Below are positions 1 through 11,454 of a stretch of DNA of 64,000 bases, one piece after another (position 1 is the first letter of the stretch; each line of letters opens with the position of its first letter). Location of the stretch: assembly GCA_028571685.1 (NCBI GenBank), contig CM053141.1:55240333-55304332 (forward strand), in the 5' to 3' direction. The translations under genes were made by a program, and so were the position numbers. This DNA comes from Heterohyrax brucei (Eukaryota; Chordata; Mammalia; Hyracoidea; Procaviidae). The notes beneath the pieces were generated by a model that was not told where the DNA came from, did not search any database, and saw only the letters and a list, made by a program, of their open reading frames with translations.

Positions 1-94
1 CCATACAGTTTCCAAAGAGTGCCTGGTGGATCTCAACTGCCAACCTTTCGGTTAGCAGATACAACACTTAGCCACTACACCACCAGGGCTCCCA
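1..94 (-). mobile_element. AfroSINE, cut by window start
   Basis: On the minus strand this reads as the tRNA-derived head of an AfroSINE: the box A region, box B and the 'ccaccaggcactctttggaaac' type body are recognisable. The 3' half lies outside the window. It is non-autonomous and would have relied on RTE machinery. Confidence 0.85.
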
Positions 95-3000
95 TAGGCA
101 GGACAGATCCCACTTAGCTTCTTAGGCAACACTTTCCTTACTGCTTTGGTAAATAAAGTGTCCTACAGGGCCAACCAAGGAACACAGACAAATGTTGGGT
201 TTTCTAGTCTTCTGTCATAGTCCCCTTCTAGCTTGCCCACTTCCTGAACCTTTCACTGCCCTCCTCCACAGTCTGCCATAGCAGTTTTAGCATCTCGATT
301 TAATGTAATTGCAAACTACTGGGGTTGCAAACCATGACCCTCAGGCAAATTCAGCCCCTTCACTTTTATTGGGCTCATATTTTATTTTGTTTTAAATTGC
401 TGATGAATCAGTCTGGAACTAGCATATTCTCTCTTCAATATATAAATTCCACTAAGAAAAAGCAAACCAACTAGAGCCCCATTACACTTCTCCTTGTATC
501 TTTCAAATGCCAAAACATTGAGTCAGTTAACACAATTCCCTCCGTCTGCATCCCACGACACTTTCCCACATGTGAATATCTCAGTGACTGCGCTTCTTCA
601 GCAGGCCAGGAATTATCAGAGCTCTGCCTACCTAGAGCAGGGCACTCACTGCCACCTGGCCAGTTAAAAACCCAGCTCCAGAATCCCATCCTTAGAGTCT
701 AGTTCTCAGGATCTCTCCTGCTACCGAACGTTCCAAAACAGATCCGAGACAAGGATTTATATTTAGGCATTACCCTCAGGAAAGGAGTAGTGCAAGAAGC
801 AAGGCGGGCCATACTTTAAACAAGTGCTGTCTCAGCTAGAGAACAGCTTCAGCCTGCTTGATAAGGAATTTAGGAGTATGAAGGTATCCCAGCTTTGTTC
901 CCACTCTGAAGCAAGTGGTCTGCGGGGTGCTTTCTCCAACTCCTCTCCTATCTCTGGGGATGTCACATGCAAGGTCAAGTGGCCCTAGTTAGGCTGTGGG
1001 CATTCTCAGTAGAGAAGGAGGCTACTGTGAATCACTGGTGTCACCACTCAGGGACAGATGCATGGACATAGTAAAGGAGATGCAGATGAGGCAGAGACTG
1101 GGTCTACTGCTGGTGAAACAGAAGAGCATGCTCTGTGGGGTTCTGATTCCATTCTTTTCTGATTCTGTGCCCTATTGAACACTGGCTGAACTTCATGCCA
1201 CTGGGGACAAAGTCTGTGCTTATAGGTAGAGAAAGTTTGGTTTGGGATTTTAGAAATGTTAACCAATCCTCTGATGATTCTAAGATAAGTGATCACTTGT
1301 ATTTGGCTTGTATCGGCTAAATCAAACCCTAAAAATACAAACTTTCTTGCCAAGTCCAAGGTCATCAATACCTTATTGTGAATTCTTTTATCAGATCTTT
1401 CTAACTGGACTAATGTCAGAAGAGGTATGCAGTAGAGAGCAGAAAGGGAACAGAGAGGTTTGAGATACAGGCAATAACTTGAAGATGTCAGGCCACAAGG
1501 AAGGCACAGAAAAGCGAGGAGGACATAAGGAAACTACATCTTAGATGAACACATGGTTAGATGTGACCCTGTAGGGAAGGTGAAGAAGGCCCAAAACATA
1601 CCCTATCTGACTTTCGCCTACAATCTACTTTGTCTTGGCTTTGATAGGCTGGACTCAGCTAACCATGGAGGCTAAGAATTATTTCTAATCTCTGATTATC
1701 CTTCTTTGTTTTCCTGTTAACATTTTTACCAGGAGAGAAAGCAAGTTATTCCGAATCAAAAAACTACTCAGACGAGGAGAAATATTTTTAGTTAGCATTT
1801 GTTTCAAACCCAGGGAACTGATACATCCCCTCTTTTCCAACAAGTCCAACTCAGAAAGCAGTGCCAATAAAACAGAGCCCGAACAGAAGTACGGTGTTGT
1901 GGTACCCAGGGGAAGGGCTTTAAGAAAATGGAAAGATGAACAAACTCTTTAGTAATCAATCAAAGGCTACAGAATGGTAAGCGACAAAAATATGTTTGAT
2001 TTGAGATTTTGTGAGTCCAGTGGAGCTGCAGCAGTTCTGGGGCTCCCATCCAAGGCCCCTAAGTAAATAATCCTTAGGGCTCTTGGTGGATTGAGAAATT
2101 CTGTGGTTCTATGATTTATCGCAAGACACATTTAGAAAAGGAATACAACCCACAGGCAAGAAGGAACGTCTCCAAAAAGTCTCAGTGTTGGAACCCCTAC
2201 TGGATTCTGAGATTGCTGACTGCATGGCCAAGATACCTCTTGCTCGAGCCACTTCTATCTTTCCATGTGCCCTGGTATATTCTTCTATCCACAGAAATAT
2301 TCTGTACCAGATCTAGTCTCATTTTTAGGACTTTACACAAGGTCAAAACCATTTACTTAAATGTTTTCCTTGGCTATTTATTGTATCTATGAATAATTTA
2401 CTAACACAACTTGGTGAAAAAGGGACTAAAAGGAAGTTGTCTCTGCATAATGGTGTTTTGTATTAATGGTCTGACCATCTCATTTAAGAGTGAAATGGAA
2501 ATATGAATGTCAATTAATCACTGATCACACTTTGCTCAAGGTTATCAACATTCAAGGCTTATATATTTAAACCCTCTCAGCAAGTTTGTTTTTTAAACAG
2601 AACTCATACAACTACCTGTTGCTGGAATGATCCATCTACTTGCTAGTTCATCTTCCGCTATACCTGGTGTTCATTTGTCAAAAAATCATGCTGAAATCGA
2701 CATGCAAACAGGAAGACTTAGATGCTTTCTGGAATCCTGAAATTTTTGTTACTGTCTGTAAGTGCCTAGAGAGTAACGTAAGCATTCGAACTGGGTCTCC
2801 TAGCAGATGGATGATTCCCAGAGACAAAGGAAGAAGATGGAACCCCAAATGGATGAGAAGGAAAAGCACAGAGCACACATAATATCCAGTAAAACTTCTG
2901 TGACTTCAGTGTCATCTAGATCTTCTCACCCCTTGTGAGAAACTGGAGCCAACCTTCAACTGACATAGTGTATAGTCCTCTGCCTAGCCCAAAATGTGTG

Positions 3001-3208
3001 AATTTCTAGAAGAGTTAGACCATCCTCAATTGGAACTCCTGTTACTTTTAAATTAGCTCAGATTAGGAATCTTCTCACTGTCCCGTGCTTATTACGTCCT
3101 AGCGTGCATTATGACCTCCAGATGTGCCGCCTCACCCCTTCCCATCAAGTCTACAAACAATAACAGTAACAAGAGCAGCAGCAAACATTCACATCAAACC
3201 TCCGTGTA
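95..3208. other. Unrecognised intergenic sequence
   Basis: I see no convincing exon, RNA gene or recognisable repeat in this stretch. The open frames are all about 106 codons or shorter, overlap on both strands and lack family resemblance. It is probably unique or very old degraded repeat DNA. Confidence 0.5.
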
Positions 3209-3316
3209 GTACTCGCGTTGGCAGTGCATATACTAAAATTAGAATGACACAGAGAAGACTAGCATGGACCCTGCACAAGGATGACACACAAATTTGTCAA
3301 GTGTTCCATTATTTTT
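3209..3316 (+). pseudogene. U6 snRNA retropseudogene
   Basis: The whole 107-nt U6 snRNA can be followed from GTACTCGC to CCATTATTTTT. From memory of the mammalian U6 sequence I count about 15 substitutions and one inserted T, roughly 86% identity. The ACAGAGA box and the AGC triad are preserved, and the Pol III terminator-like T run is present. Functional U6 genes carry an external TATA box and PSE upstream; none is visible here, so this is a processed copy, presumably made by L1, not a working gene. Confidence 0.92.
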
Positions 3317-3359
3317 AAGAAAACACTACTGAGGTCAACTCTTCAGACAAGAATGAACT

Positions 3360-3634
3360 GGACTCAGGGACACAATGTGACCATGTGATATGTGTACTTT
3401 ATGGTTCTGTGCACTTACAGGAAGCTGTCCTCCCAGTCTCTTTCTAGACGAGAGAGAAAAGAGAAGAAGGTGGAGAGGAGGGGATAGGAGGGCTGTTAGG
3501 AGGATACTGGAAGTATAGAATCAAAAGCAGTGTGTTGTCACCAGGCAAGGAGAGCAGAAAGAGCTGCAGATAGGCAGACACACAAAATTGCTTTGGATCA
3601 TCTGCTTTCACTTAATTACAACTAAAAAAAAAAA
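3360..3634 (+). mobile_element. L1 3'UTR end with poly(A)
   Basis: The segment matches, in plus orientation, the 3'UTR end of the full-length L1 at 4201-11437: 'ctttatggttctgtgcact', a purine-rich GGAGAGGAGGGG stretch, 'tttcacttaattac', and an 11-A tail at 3624-3634. It is a severely 5'-truncated L1 copy about 0.6 kb from the full-length one. Confidence 0.75.
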
Positions 3635-3714
3635 CTGTATTGGCCAGCAGAATGGGTATTGCCTGAAAGTTTGCTAAAAATACAGAATCTCAGACCTAGA
3701 GACTTAAAACCAAA

Positions 3715-3883
3715 AGAAGAAAACAAAAAACAAGCACAGTACTGTCAAATCAATGACAACTCACAGTGACCCTGCAGGGCGAGTAGCCCGACAAAGTCTC
3801 CAAGGAGCACCTGGCGGATCTCAACTATCAACTTTTTGATTAGCAGACATAGCACTTAACCACCTCGCCACCAGGCTTTCCCT
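3715..3883 (-). mobile_element. AfroSINE (short form)
   Basis: In minus orientation the copy runs from the tRNA-like head near 3880 (gtggcgaggtggttaag) to the RTE-like tail near 3740. Box A and box B are diverged but recognisable. The copy is nearly full length for the short subfamily of about 160 bp. Confidence 0.85.
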
Positions 3884-4183
3884 ATAGGGTTAGAATTAGA
3901 TTAATATACACAGTAAGACTTGAAGCACTGAGGGTAAGAGGAAGCCCATACAAATGTGAAGCACTGCGGCAAGCAGAGGCCCACATGAAAAGAAAATAAT
4001 AAAAGAATTGTTTCAAATTAAATATTGAAACTTCCTTTTCTTATGTAGGTCTTTGGCTACACCACCACTTGCTAATTGTTATTCTAATCCTCAAAGTTAC
4101 TCTAAACACTGTCTATCCATCTTTTTTATCCCTATTGTATCATGCCTCCACTCATTTTCCGTCTAGGACTGTCCTAGAAAACT

Positions 4184-4200
4184 CGTGATTTTATATTTCT
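4184..4200. repeat. Target-site duplication of L1, right copy in L1 orientation
   Basis: CGTGATTTTATATTTCT occurs here and again, identical over 17 bp, at 11438-11454. The two copies exactly flank the L1. Read in L1 orientation the nick site is TT/AGAA, close to the L1 endonuclease preference. Confidence 0.95.
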
Positions 4201-5222
4201 TTTTTTTTTTATTTTTTATTTTTATTTAACATAACTGAGTGAAAATGTACACTCACATGTAAATTTACATGCCCTCCTATATGCAGCTTACACTGCTCTC
4301 CCTGTCCGGTGACTGCACACTATTCCTCTCTGCTCCATACATGTCTCATCTTCCCAACAGTCTCCTTTCCCCTCCTCTCCGTCCACTCCCCTTCCTCCAG
4401 CCAGAGGTCAGCAAGATGATATGCTATAGATGTATAGAACCATAAATTGCTTCCAATACATGGTTACTCTGCATTGCCAAGTCCAATCCATTCCTGTCCA
4501 AAGAGTGGACCTTTGTTATAATTTATGGGAAAGGGCAGCTTCAGGGCCGGGGGCCATGCTCTCAGAGGAACCCCCAAACCGCTGGACCATCATTTGAGGT
4601 CTTTTAGTGGAGATCTCATGATCTGCTAGTGGAGATCTCATGATCTTGTATTGCCAGTGAGGCTCCTCTCTGTGAGCTCCATCATGGCTATCACTGGTGG
4701 TGGCCGGGCACCACCCGGTTCTTCCGGTCCCAAGTCGATGTAGGCACCCACTCTTGTGGGTCTGTCTGTCTTCTCGGTTGTCTTTACCACATGCCATTTT
4801 GGCCCTCGGTGAGCATCCGTTCCTGCTGAGTTGGGACCATTTGCTGTGTCCTCGGATGGCAGCTTGGCAGCTTTTAAGACCCCAGACGCCACTCATCAAT
4901 GTGGGGTGCAGAGAGCTCTCTTAGCAAAACGCTAGTTGTGCCAATTGGCCTGGAATTCGCCTAAGAGCATGGCCCCCCACCCCCCGCCCCAGCTACTCTA
5001 TCCTTGCAGTATTGAGTTAAGATGGAAGGAGTACTCAAGTTATGCTGAAGTCCACTTAATGTTGTTCTTGTTCCTAATGTGTGCTGTCACCGCTTTCTCC
5101 CAACTAGATTTCTAGTAACTACCTAAACTAAACCCTCCCCCCATCGCCCTCCCTCCCTCTCTCCCCTCCCTTGCAGCTGTCAAAGAGTCTTTTCTTCTAT
5201 ACACAAGTCTGTTTTTGAGATC
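4201..5222 (-). other. L1 3'UTR with G-rich tracts
   Basis: The sequence lies between the ORF2 stop and the poly(A) tail. It holds two pyrimidine tracts on the plus strand, at 4972-4990 and 5135-5175, which are G-rich runs on the L1 strand. It also contains the block 'cttttaagaccccagacgc' at about 4876-4894, characteristic of this L1 lineage's 3'UTR. A 127-codon open frame on the minus strand (4516-4899) here has no L1 or host counterpart that I recognise. Confidence 0.85.
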
Positions 5223-8200
5223 TTATCGTAGAGGTCTCATACAGTATTTGTCCTTTTGTCGCTGACTACTCTCACTCAACATAATGTCTTCCAGTTGAAA
5301 CCAGGTTAGGAGATGTTTCCTGGAATCATCGTTATTCTTTATCATTGCGTAGTGCTCCATTGAGTATATGTACCACAGTTTACCTATCCATTCTTCTATT
5401 GTTGGGCATCTGGGTTGATTCCACCTTTTTGCTATTGTGGACTGTGCCGTGATAAACATTCTGGTGCATGTGTCCGTTGGTGTGAAAGGCCTTGAATCTG
5501 TTGAATCTGTAGGATATATTCCAAGTAGTGGAATTACTGGGTCAAATGGTATATCAATATCCATTTTTTTAAGGAAGCGCCAGATTGCCTTCCCAAGAGG
5601 CTGGACCATTTTGCAACCCCACCAACAGTGTAGGAGGGTTCCAGTTTCTCCACAGCCTCTCCAGCATTTGTTGTTTTGTGTTTTCTGGATCATGGCCAAT
5701 CTTGTTGGGGTGAGATGGTATCTCATTGTTGTCTTGATTTGAATTTCTTTAATAACTAAAGATCGCGAACATGTCCGCATGTGTTTTTTGGCTGCCTGAA
5801 TCTCCTCTTTAGTGAAGTATCTGTCGATCTCCTTTGCCCATCGCTTAATTGGATGGTTTATCTTCTTCTTATTGATATTTTGTAGTATCTTATAGATTAT
5901 GGAGATCAGGTGTCGATCTGACATAGTGTTGCCAAATATTTTTTCCCACTCTGTGGGTGTTGTTTTAATTCTATTAATAAAGTCTTTGGATGAGCAAAAG
6001 TGTTTGATTCTTAATAGTTCCCATTTATCTACTTTCTCTTCTGTTGATTGAGGTTTCTTTGACAGATTTTGGAGTCTGTCCTCATTGTGTATTAAAAGTT
6101 CCATTGCTGTTCCTACCTTTTCTTGGATGAGCTTTAGCGTTTTAGGTTTGATATTTAGGTCTTTTATCCAGTTGGAGTTGGTTTTTGTATAAGGTGTAAG
6201 ATATGGATCTTGATTCAGTTTATTGCAGATGGATAACCAATTTTGCCAGCACCATTTGTTGAAGATACTGTTTTTACCCCAGTTTAATGTCTTAGGGCCT
6301 TTGTCAAATATCAACTGTTCATAGGCAGATGGTGTCATCTCTGGGGTCTCAATTCTGTTCCATTGATCAGTCCGTCTGTTCTTGTACCAGTACCAGGCTG
6401 TTTTGACCACTGTGGCAGTGTAGTATGTTCTAAGGTCGGGTAATGAGAGGCATCCCAGTGTGTTCTTCTTCTTTAGTAGTACCTTACTTATCCGGGGCTT
6501 CTTCCCTTTCCAAACAAAATGGGTGATTTGTTTCTCCATCTCATTAAAAAATGATGCTGGAACTTGTATTGGGATTGCATTATATAAATAAATTGCTTTG
6601 GGTAAAATAGACATTTTCACAATGTTAAATCTTCTTATCCATGAGCAGCGTAGGTTTTTCCATTTATCTAAGTCTCTCTTAGTTTCTTGTAGTAAGGGCT
6701 TGTAGTTCTCTTTGTAAAGGTCTGTTGTTTCTCTGGTTAGATTAATTCCTAGGTACTTTATCTTCTTAGGGGCTATCACAAATGGTATAGATTTGATAAT
6801 TTCCTCCTTAACAGTCTCGTTGTTGGTATAAAGGAATCCTACTGATTTACTTATGTTTATCTTGTATCCTGAGACTTTGCTGAACTCTTCTATCAGTTTG
6901 AGTAACTTACTTATAGATTCCTTGGGGTTCTCTGCATATACAATCATATCATCTGCGAACAGGGAGATTTTAACTTCGTCTTTGCCGATGCAGATGCCCT
7001 TTATTTCTTTGTCTTGTCTAATTGCTCTGGCTAGAACTTCTAGCACAATGTTGAATAGGAGAGGTGACAGTGGGCATGCTTGTCTAGTTCCTGATCTCAG
7101 GGAAAAGTCTTTCAGTCTCTCTCCATTCAGGATGATGTGGGAAATTGGCTTTGTATAAATGGCCTTTATTGTGTTGAGGAATTTGCCGTCTATGCCCATT
7201 TTGCTAAGAGTTTTTAGCATGAATGGGTGTTGGACTTTATCAAATGCCTTTTCAGCATCAATGGACAAAAATCAGGTGATCTTTGTCTTTTGTGTTATTT
7301 ATGTGGTTAATCACATTAATTGTTTTCCTGATGTTGAACCAGCCTTGCATCCCTGGTATGAATCCCACTTGGTCATGATGGATTATTTTCTTGATATGTT
7401 GTTGTATTCTGTTGGCAAGAATTTTGTTGAAGATTTTTGCATCTAAATTCATGAGTGATATCGGTCTGCAGTTCTCTGCCTTTGTTGGATCTTTCCCGGG
7501 CTTAGGTATCAGGGTTATGCTGGCCTCATAGAATGAGTTTGGGAGTACTCCATACCTTCTATACTGTGAAATAGTTTCAATAGTATTGGGGATAACTCTT
7601 CTCTAAATGCTTGGTACAATTCTGCCGTGAAGCCATCTGGGCCCGGACTTTTTTGGGTTGGCAGTGTTTTGATGACCTTTTCAATCTCTTCCTTTGTGAT
7701 GGGTTTATTAAGTTGTTCTGCTTCACATTGTGATAATTTGGGTAGGTGGTATGAGTCAAGGAATTTGTCCATTTCCCCTAGGTTTTCAAATTTGTTAGAG
7801 TACAGTCTTTCATAGTATTCTGTATGATATTTTTGATTTCTGTTGCATCTGTGGTGACAACTCTCTTCTCATTTCTAATTTGGGTTATTTGTTTCCTTTC
7901 CTGCTTTTCTTTAGTAAGTTTAGCCAGTGGTTTATCAATTTTGTTGATCTTTTCAAAAAACCAGCTTTTGGTCTTTTCAATTTTTTCAATTGTTTTTCTA
8001 TTCTCTAATTCATTTAGCTCTGCTCTAATCTTTATGATCTCGTTTCTTCAGGTGCCTGAGGGGTTCCTCTGTTGTTCTCTTTCTCCTTGTTCAAGCTATA
8101 GAGTTAGTTTCTTGATTTGGTTTCTTTCTTCCTTCCCGATGTGTGCATTTATGGAGATAAACAGACCTCTAAGCACTGCTTTGGCTGTATCCCATAGGTT

Positions 8201-9055
8201 CTGGTAGGAAGTGTTTTCGTTCTCATTGGAATCCATGAATTTCTTTAATTCATCCCTGATTTCCTCTATAACCCATGTTTTTTTGAGCAAGATGTTGTTC
8301 AGTTTTCAAGAGTTCCACTTTCTATTTCTGTTTTTTCTGCTATTGATTTCAACTTTGATAGCTTTATGATCTGAGAAGATGCTTTGCAATAATTCAATGT
8401 TATGGATTTTGTTGAGCATTGCATTATGGCCTATCATGTGGTCAATTCTGGAGAATGTTCCATGTGCACTGGAGAAGAAGGTGTAGTTGTCTGCTGAGGG
8501 GTGGAAAGTTCTGTATATATCAATGAGGTTTAGTTGGCTAATTGTGTCAATGAGGTCTTCTGTATCTTTACTGAGCTTTTTTCTAGATGATCTGTCTAGT
8601 AATGAGAGTGGAGTGTTAAAGTCTCCCACTATTATTGTGGAGTCATCTAACTCTCTTTTGAGCGTAGTCAGTGTTTCTTCGACATATTTAGGTGCTCTGA
8701 CATTAGGTGCATAAATGTTTAATATAGTTAAGTCTTGCTTGTGTACTGAACCTTTCAGCAATAAATAGTGTCCATCTTTGTCCACGATGGTGGATTTGAC
8801 ATTAAAGTTGATTTTGTCTGAGATTAGAATTGCCACCCCTGCTCTTCTTTGTTCATTGTTAGCTTGATATATATTCTTCCATCCTTTAATTTTCAGTTTG
8901 TTCCTGTCTTTAGGTCTCAAGTGAGTTTCTTGTAGACAACATATGGATGGGTGGTGTCTTTTGATCCAAGATGACACTCGGTGTCTCTTTACTGGAGCAT
9001 TCAGTCCATTCACATTCAATGTAATTATTGACAGGTATGTGTTCACTGCTGCCAT
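5223..9055 (-). pseudogene. L1 ORF2 (endonuclease/reverse transcriptase), disrupted
   Basis: ORF2 protein nicks target DNA and reverse transcribes L1 RNA on the nick. The span is about 1277 codons, normal for ORF2. The N-terminal 249 codons hold a complete apurinic-type endonuclease: N14, E43 (QETH), D145 and N147 (GDFN), D205 and H230 (SDH) are all present. The last open segment of 681 codons carries the RT catalytic FADD motif, and the C-terminal cysteine region (CWRGCGE) follows. Six lesions are visible: stops at 8306-8308, 8096-8098 and 8048-8050, and frameshifts near 7817, near 7555 and in the A run 7267-7271. Two of the stops look like C-to-T changes. No functional full-length product is possible. 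Confidence 0.93.
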
Positions 9056-9471
9056 TGTGATATGTTTATTTTTATGTTGATGTTTTCTCTGTTGTTCTTA
9101 TTAGTCTGTTCTGAGACACTCTTTTTTGTGAGTTGATTTTTCACCTTTTTCAGAGCTGGTTTTATAGTTGTTGAGACTCGTGTGTTAGATTTCTTGAAAT
9201 GGTATGATACATTTTTGTTGTGCTTTACAGCTGCCCCTATGAACCCCCTTAATAAACTATTTATAAACCCAATTTTAATTACTACCAGTCTGGTCATCTT
9301 CCTCTCCATCTGGAAGGACTATAACGACTGCAGTACATCCCTCTTTTATTATGATGACACCATAGTTTTCATGATGATCACTGGATTGCTTCTTTCCAAA
9401 TCAAAGCTGTGATTTACTTTGGAGCCTTCCCTAAATGAGTATTGAGTGGTGTGTCGTTCTAAAATATGAAG
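9056..9471 (-). other. L1 inter-ORF spacer
   Basis: About 416 bp separate the ORF1 stop from the ORF2 start. The sequence is A-rich on the L1 strand. An 88-codon open frame (9043-9309) overlaps the ORF2 start, but I recognise nothing in it. Confidence 0.7.
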
Positions 9472-10431
9472 TTAGTCGTTTCGTTCTTCTAAGCCAAAGC
9501 CAAGAACTTCTTTCAGTATTTCTTGTAGTTTGGGTTTGGTTTTTACAAAGTCTCTGAGTTTCTGTTTATCTGGGAATGTCTTAATTTCGTTTTCATATTT
9601 GAAAGACAGTTTTGCAGGATATATAATTCTTGGTTGGAAGTTCTTCTCCTTCAAACTTTAAATGTGTCGTGCCACTGTCTCCGTGCCAGCATGGTTTCTG
9701 CTGAGAAATCTGACGAGAGCCTACAGGGTTTCCCTCTGAATGTTAGCTTTGCCTTGAGTCTTGCTGCCTTTAAGAGTTGCTGCTTATGTTTCATTTTGTT
9801 AAGCTTGATTATAATATGTCTTAGAGTCTTTCTTTTGAGATCTATATTGGGTGGCATACGATATGCATCTGAGGTGTCTATATTCTCTTCCTTCATGATT
9901 TCTGGGAAGTTTTCTTTCAGCAGCTCAGCAACAATACTCTCTGTGTTCTCAGATGTCTCACCCTGTTCAGGGACTCCAATTAATCGAAGGTTGTTCCTCT
10001 TAATAGAGTCCCACATGCTTCTTAATGTTTCTTCATTTTTCTTGTTTCTTTTTTCTGATTTCTGCTCACAGACACTGGCATCAGTAGCTCTGTCTTCCAA
10101 GTCAGAAATTCTTTTTTCCATTTGTTCCATTCTGTTTTCTTGAGTCTGCATGGAAGTTTCTATATCTTTGATTTTCTTCTTGATCTGTTGGATTTCAGAG
10201 TACTGGTGTTCCATCAGATCGAACAACTTGCTTAATTTTTCATTTTGTTCTGCTGCATTTTGTATAACGTCTAGAAGGGCCCTGTACATAATCAATTTGT
10301 ATTCACTTCCTGATGCTTTCATAAAAGTTTCTTCATCTGGAAAACTCCTTGGTTGCTTTGTTTGGGAGCCTTCTGAAGCCGTGAGTGATTGCTTGTATGC
10401 CACAATTGTCTGTTGCTTTTTTGGGTCCCAT
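9472..10431 (-). pseudogene. L1 ORF1 (RNA-binding chaperone), disrupted
   Basis: ORF1 protein is the trimeric nucleic-acid chaperone of the L1 RNP. The largest open part (9651-10403) shows a heptad-rich coiled coil, then the RRM start (NNLRLIGVPE) and the C-terminal domain; the C-terminus continues in another frame to 9472. I place the original start at the ATG at 10429-10431 (reads MGPKK), because frame is lost in the six-T run at 10417-10422 on the plus strand. A second frameshift near 9657 separates the C-terminal 60 codons. The total of about 320 codons fits the family. Confidence 0.9.
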
Positions 10432-11437
10432 GTGAGTATATAGAGGCTGGAAGAGGTACTGTGAGGATGGATTGCAAATGTTTCTCTAGGCTGTCTTCAA
10501 ATGTAAAGCAAAAGGTATCTGACCAGTTCACAAGTCAGTTAGGTTTTCAGGTGTAGAGGTCCCTCTTCCCATCTGACAAAGTAAGCGCCACTGTATCCAA
10601 CCCCAGATGATAACAAACTAGTTCAGAATACAGCACTGCTACTGCCCTGTTGGCCTCTGCTGACAGGGCCTAGCCTTATCCAACACTGAGTCGAGTACTG
10701 GTTTTGTGATAGAAAAGCTCTCTCTTGTGGGCAGGCTCTGGCTCCCAAGCTAAGAATTAGGTCCAGCTGCGGCCACCGTACCCAAGATGGCGTCCTCCAC
10801 ACAGGCAGCAGACAGGGGGGCTAAAGGTGCCCAGAGGCAGCGATTCCCCTGCTTCTGTTGCAGGACCCCCAACGTAGTCAGCACTGTGCAAAATCACTAC
10901 TTTTCTGATGGAGAAGCACTGTCCCATTTGCAGGCACTGGCTCCCAGGCTAAGAACGAGGTCCCGCTAAAATCTCGGTACCAACATGGCATCCCGCACCC
11001 TGACCGCAGAGCTCCGCGCAAACCCCACTGAGGCAGCTACAAAACGGAAGGCTCAGAGTGTCTAGATTAACAGAGTCCCGAGCCTGGCTCTAAGAATATG
11101 GGAATTTCGCCTGCCTATCGCCCCAGCAGCACGTCTGAGTCCAGCCGCCAGGCAAGGCCCAGCTCCGCCCGGCAGCCGAGACCGAGGAAAAAAAAGTCAA
11201 AACGGTGCGTTTACCTTCCGTCCGTGAGAGCCGGGGCTAGCCAGGAGCGGGAGTCAGCGAAAGAGAGGAGGTTTTTCACTGAGTGGTATGAAGTCCCAAT
11301 TAACAGCTCTGTGCCGTGTCCTGAGGCTGATTAGGTGCTCAGAAGGCTCTGTTTGATTGTCATTTCAGGTCTTGGTTTCCAGAGGGATATAAGGAGATGT
11401 GTGCTTAGTCGGCCATCTTGACTCCGCCCCCTAATTC
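10432..11437 (-). promoter_or_regulatory. L1 5'UTR / internal promoter
   Basis: The GC- and CpG-richer region upstream of ORF1 should hold the internal Pol II promoter. CAAGATGGCC at 11411-11420 (minus) lies about 12 bp from the 5' end, where human L1 has its YY1 site. A block around 10731-10795 recurs about 199 bp away at 10930-10992. Each unit carries an AAGATGG-like or ACATGGC-like word on the antisense strand (10783-10790 and 10983-10989). This resembles a degenerate monomer-type 5'UTR. Confidence 0.7.
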
Positions 11438-11454
11438 CGTGATTTTATATTTCT
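11438..11454. repeat. Target-site duplication of L1, 5' copy in L1 orientation
   Basis: This is identical to 4184-4200 (CGTGATTTTATATTTCT) and abuts the L1 5' end. Confidence 0.95.

Larger units (their letters stand above)
4201..11437 (-). mobile_element. Full-length L1 LINE, about 7.2 kb
   Basis: A complete L1 retrotransposon lies on the minus strand. It starts with a GGGGGCGGAGTCAAGATGG 5' end at about 11431 and has a 5'UTR of about 1 kb, ORF1, a 416-bp spacer, ORF2, a 1-kb 3'UTR and a poly(A) tail (the T-rich tract from 4201). A perfect 17-bp duplication brackets it. Both ORFs carry inactivating lesions, so the copy cannot supply its own proteins. The intact duplication and long open stretches indicate a fairly recent insertion. 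A few non-templated bases (AATTC) may sit between the 5' end and the duplication. Confidence 0.95.

Noticed and set aside
2640-2882. 80-codon plus-strand frame with an overlapping minus frame
   Set aside because: No family resemblance, no splice or promoter context; consistent with chance.
3209-3316. Functional U6 snRNA gene
   Set aside because: It has about 15% changes and lacks the upstream TATA box and PSE of real U6 genes.
3645-3705. Possible hAT (MER5-like) DNA transposon fragment
   Set aside because: Only about 60 bp resemble the recalled consensus ('gtttgctaaaaatacagaat'); too short to claim.
4516-4899. 127-codon minus-strand open frame
   Set aside because: It lies entirely in the L1 3'UTR and recurs, broken, in the other L1 copy; it is not a gene.
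5437-10143. Several plus-strand frames of 95-169 codons
   Set aside because: They are antisense shadows of the L1 ORF2 and ORF1.
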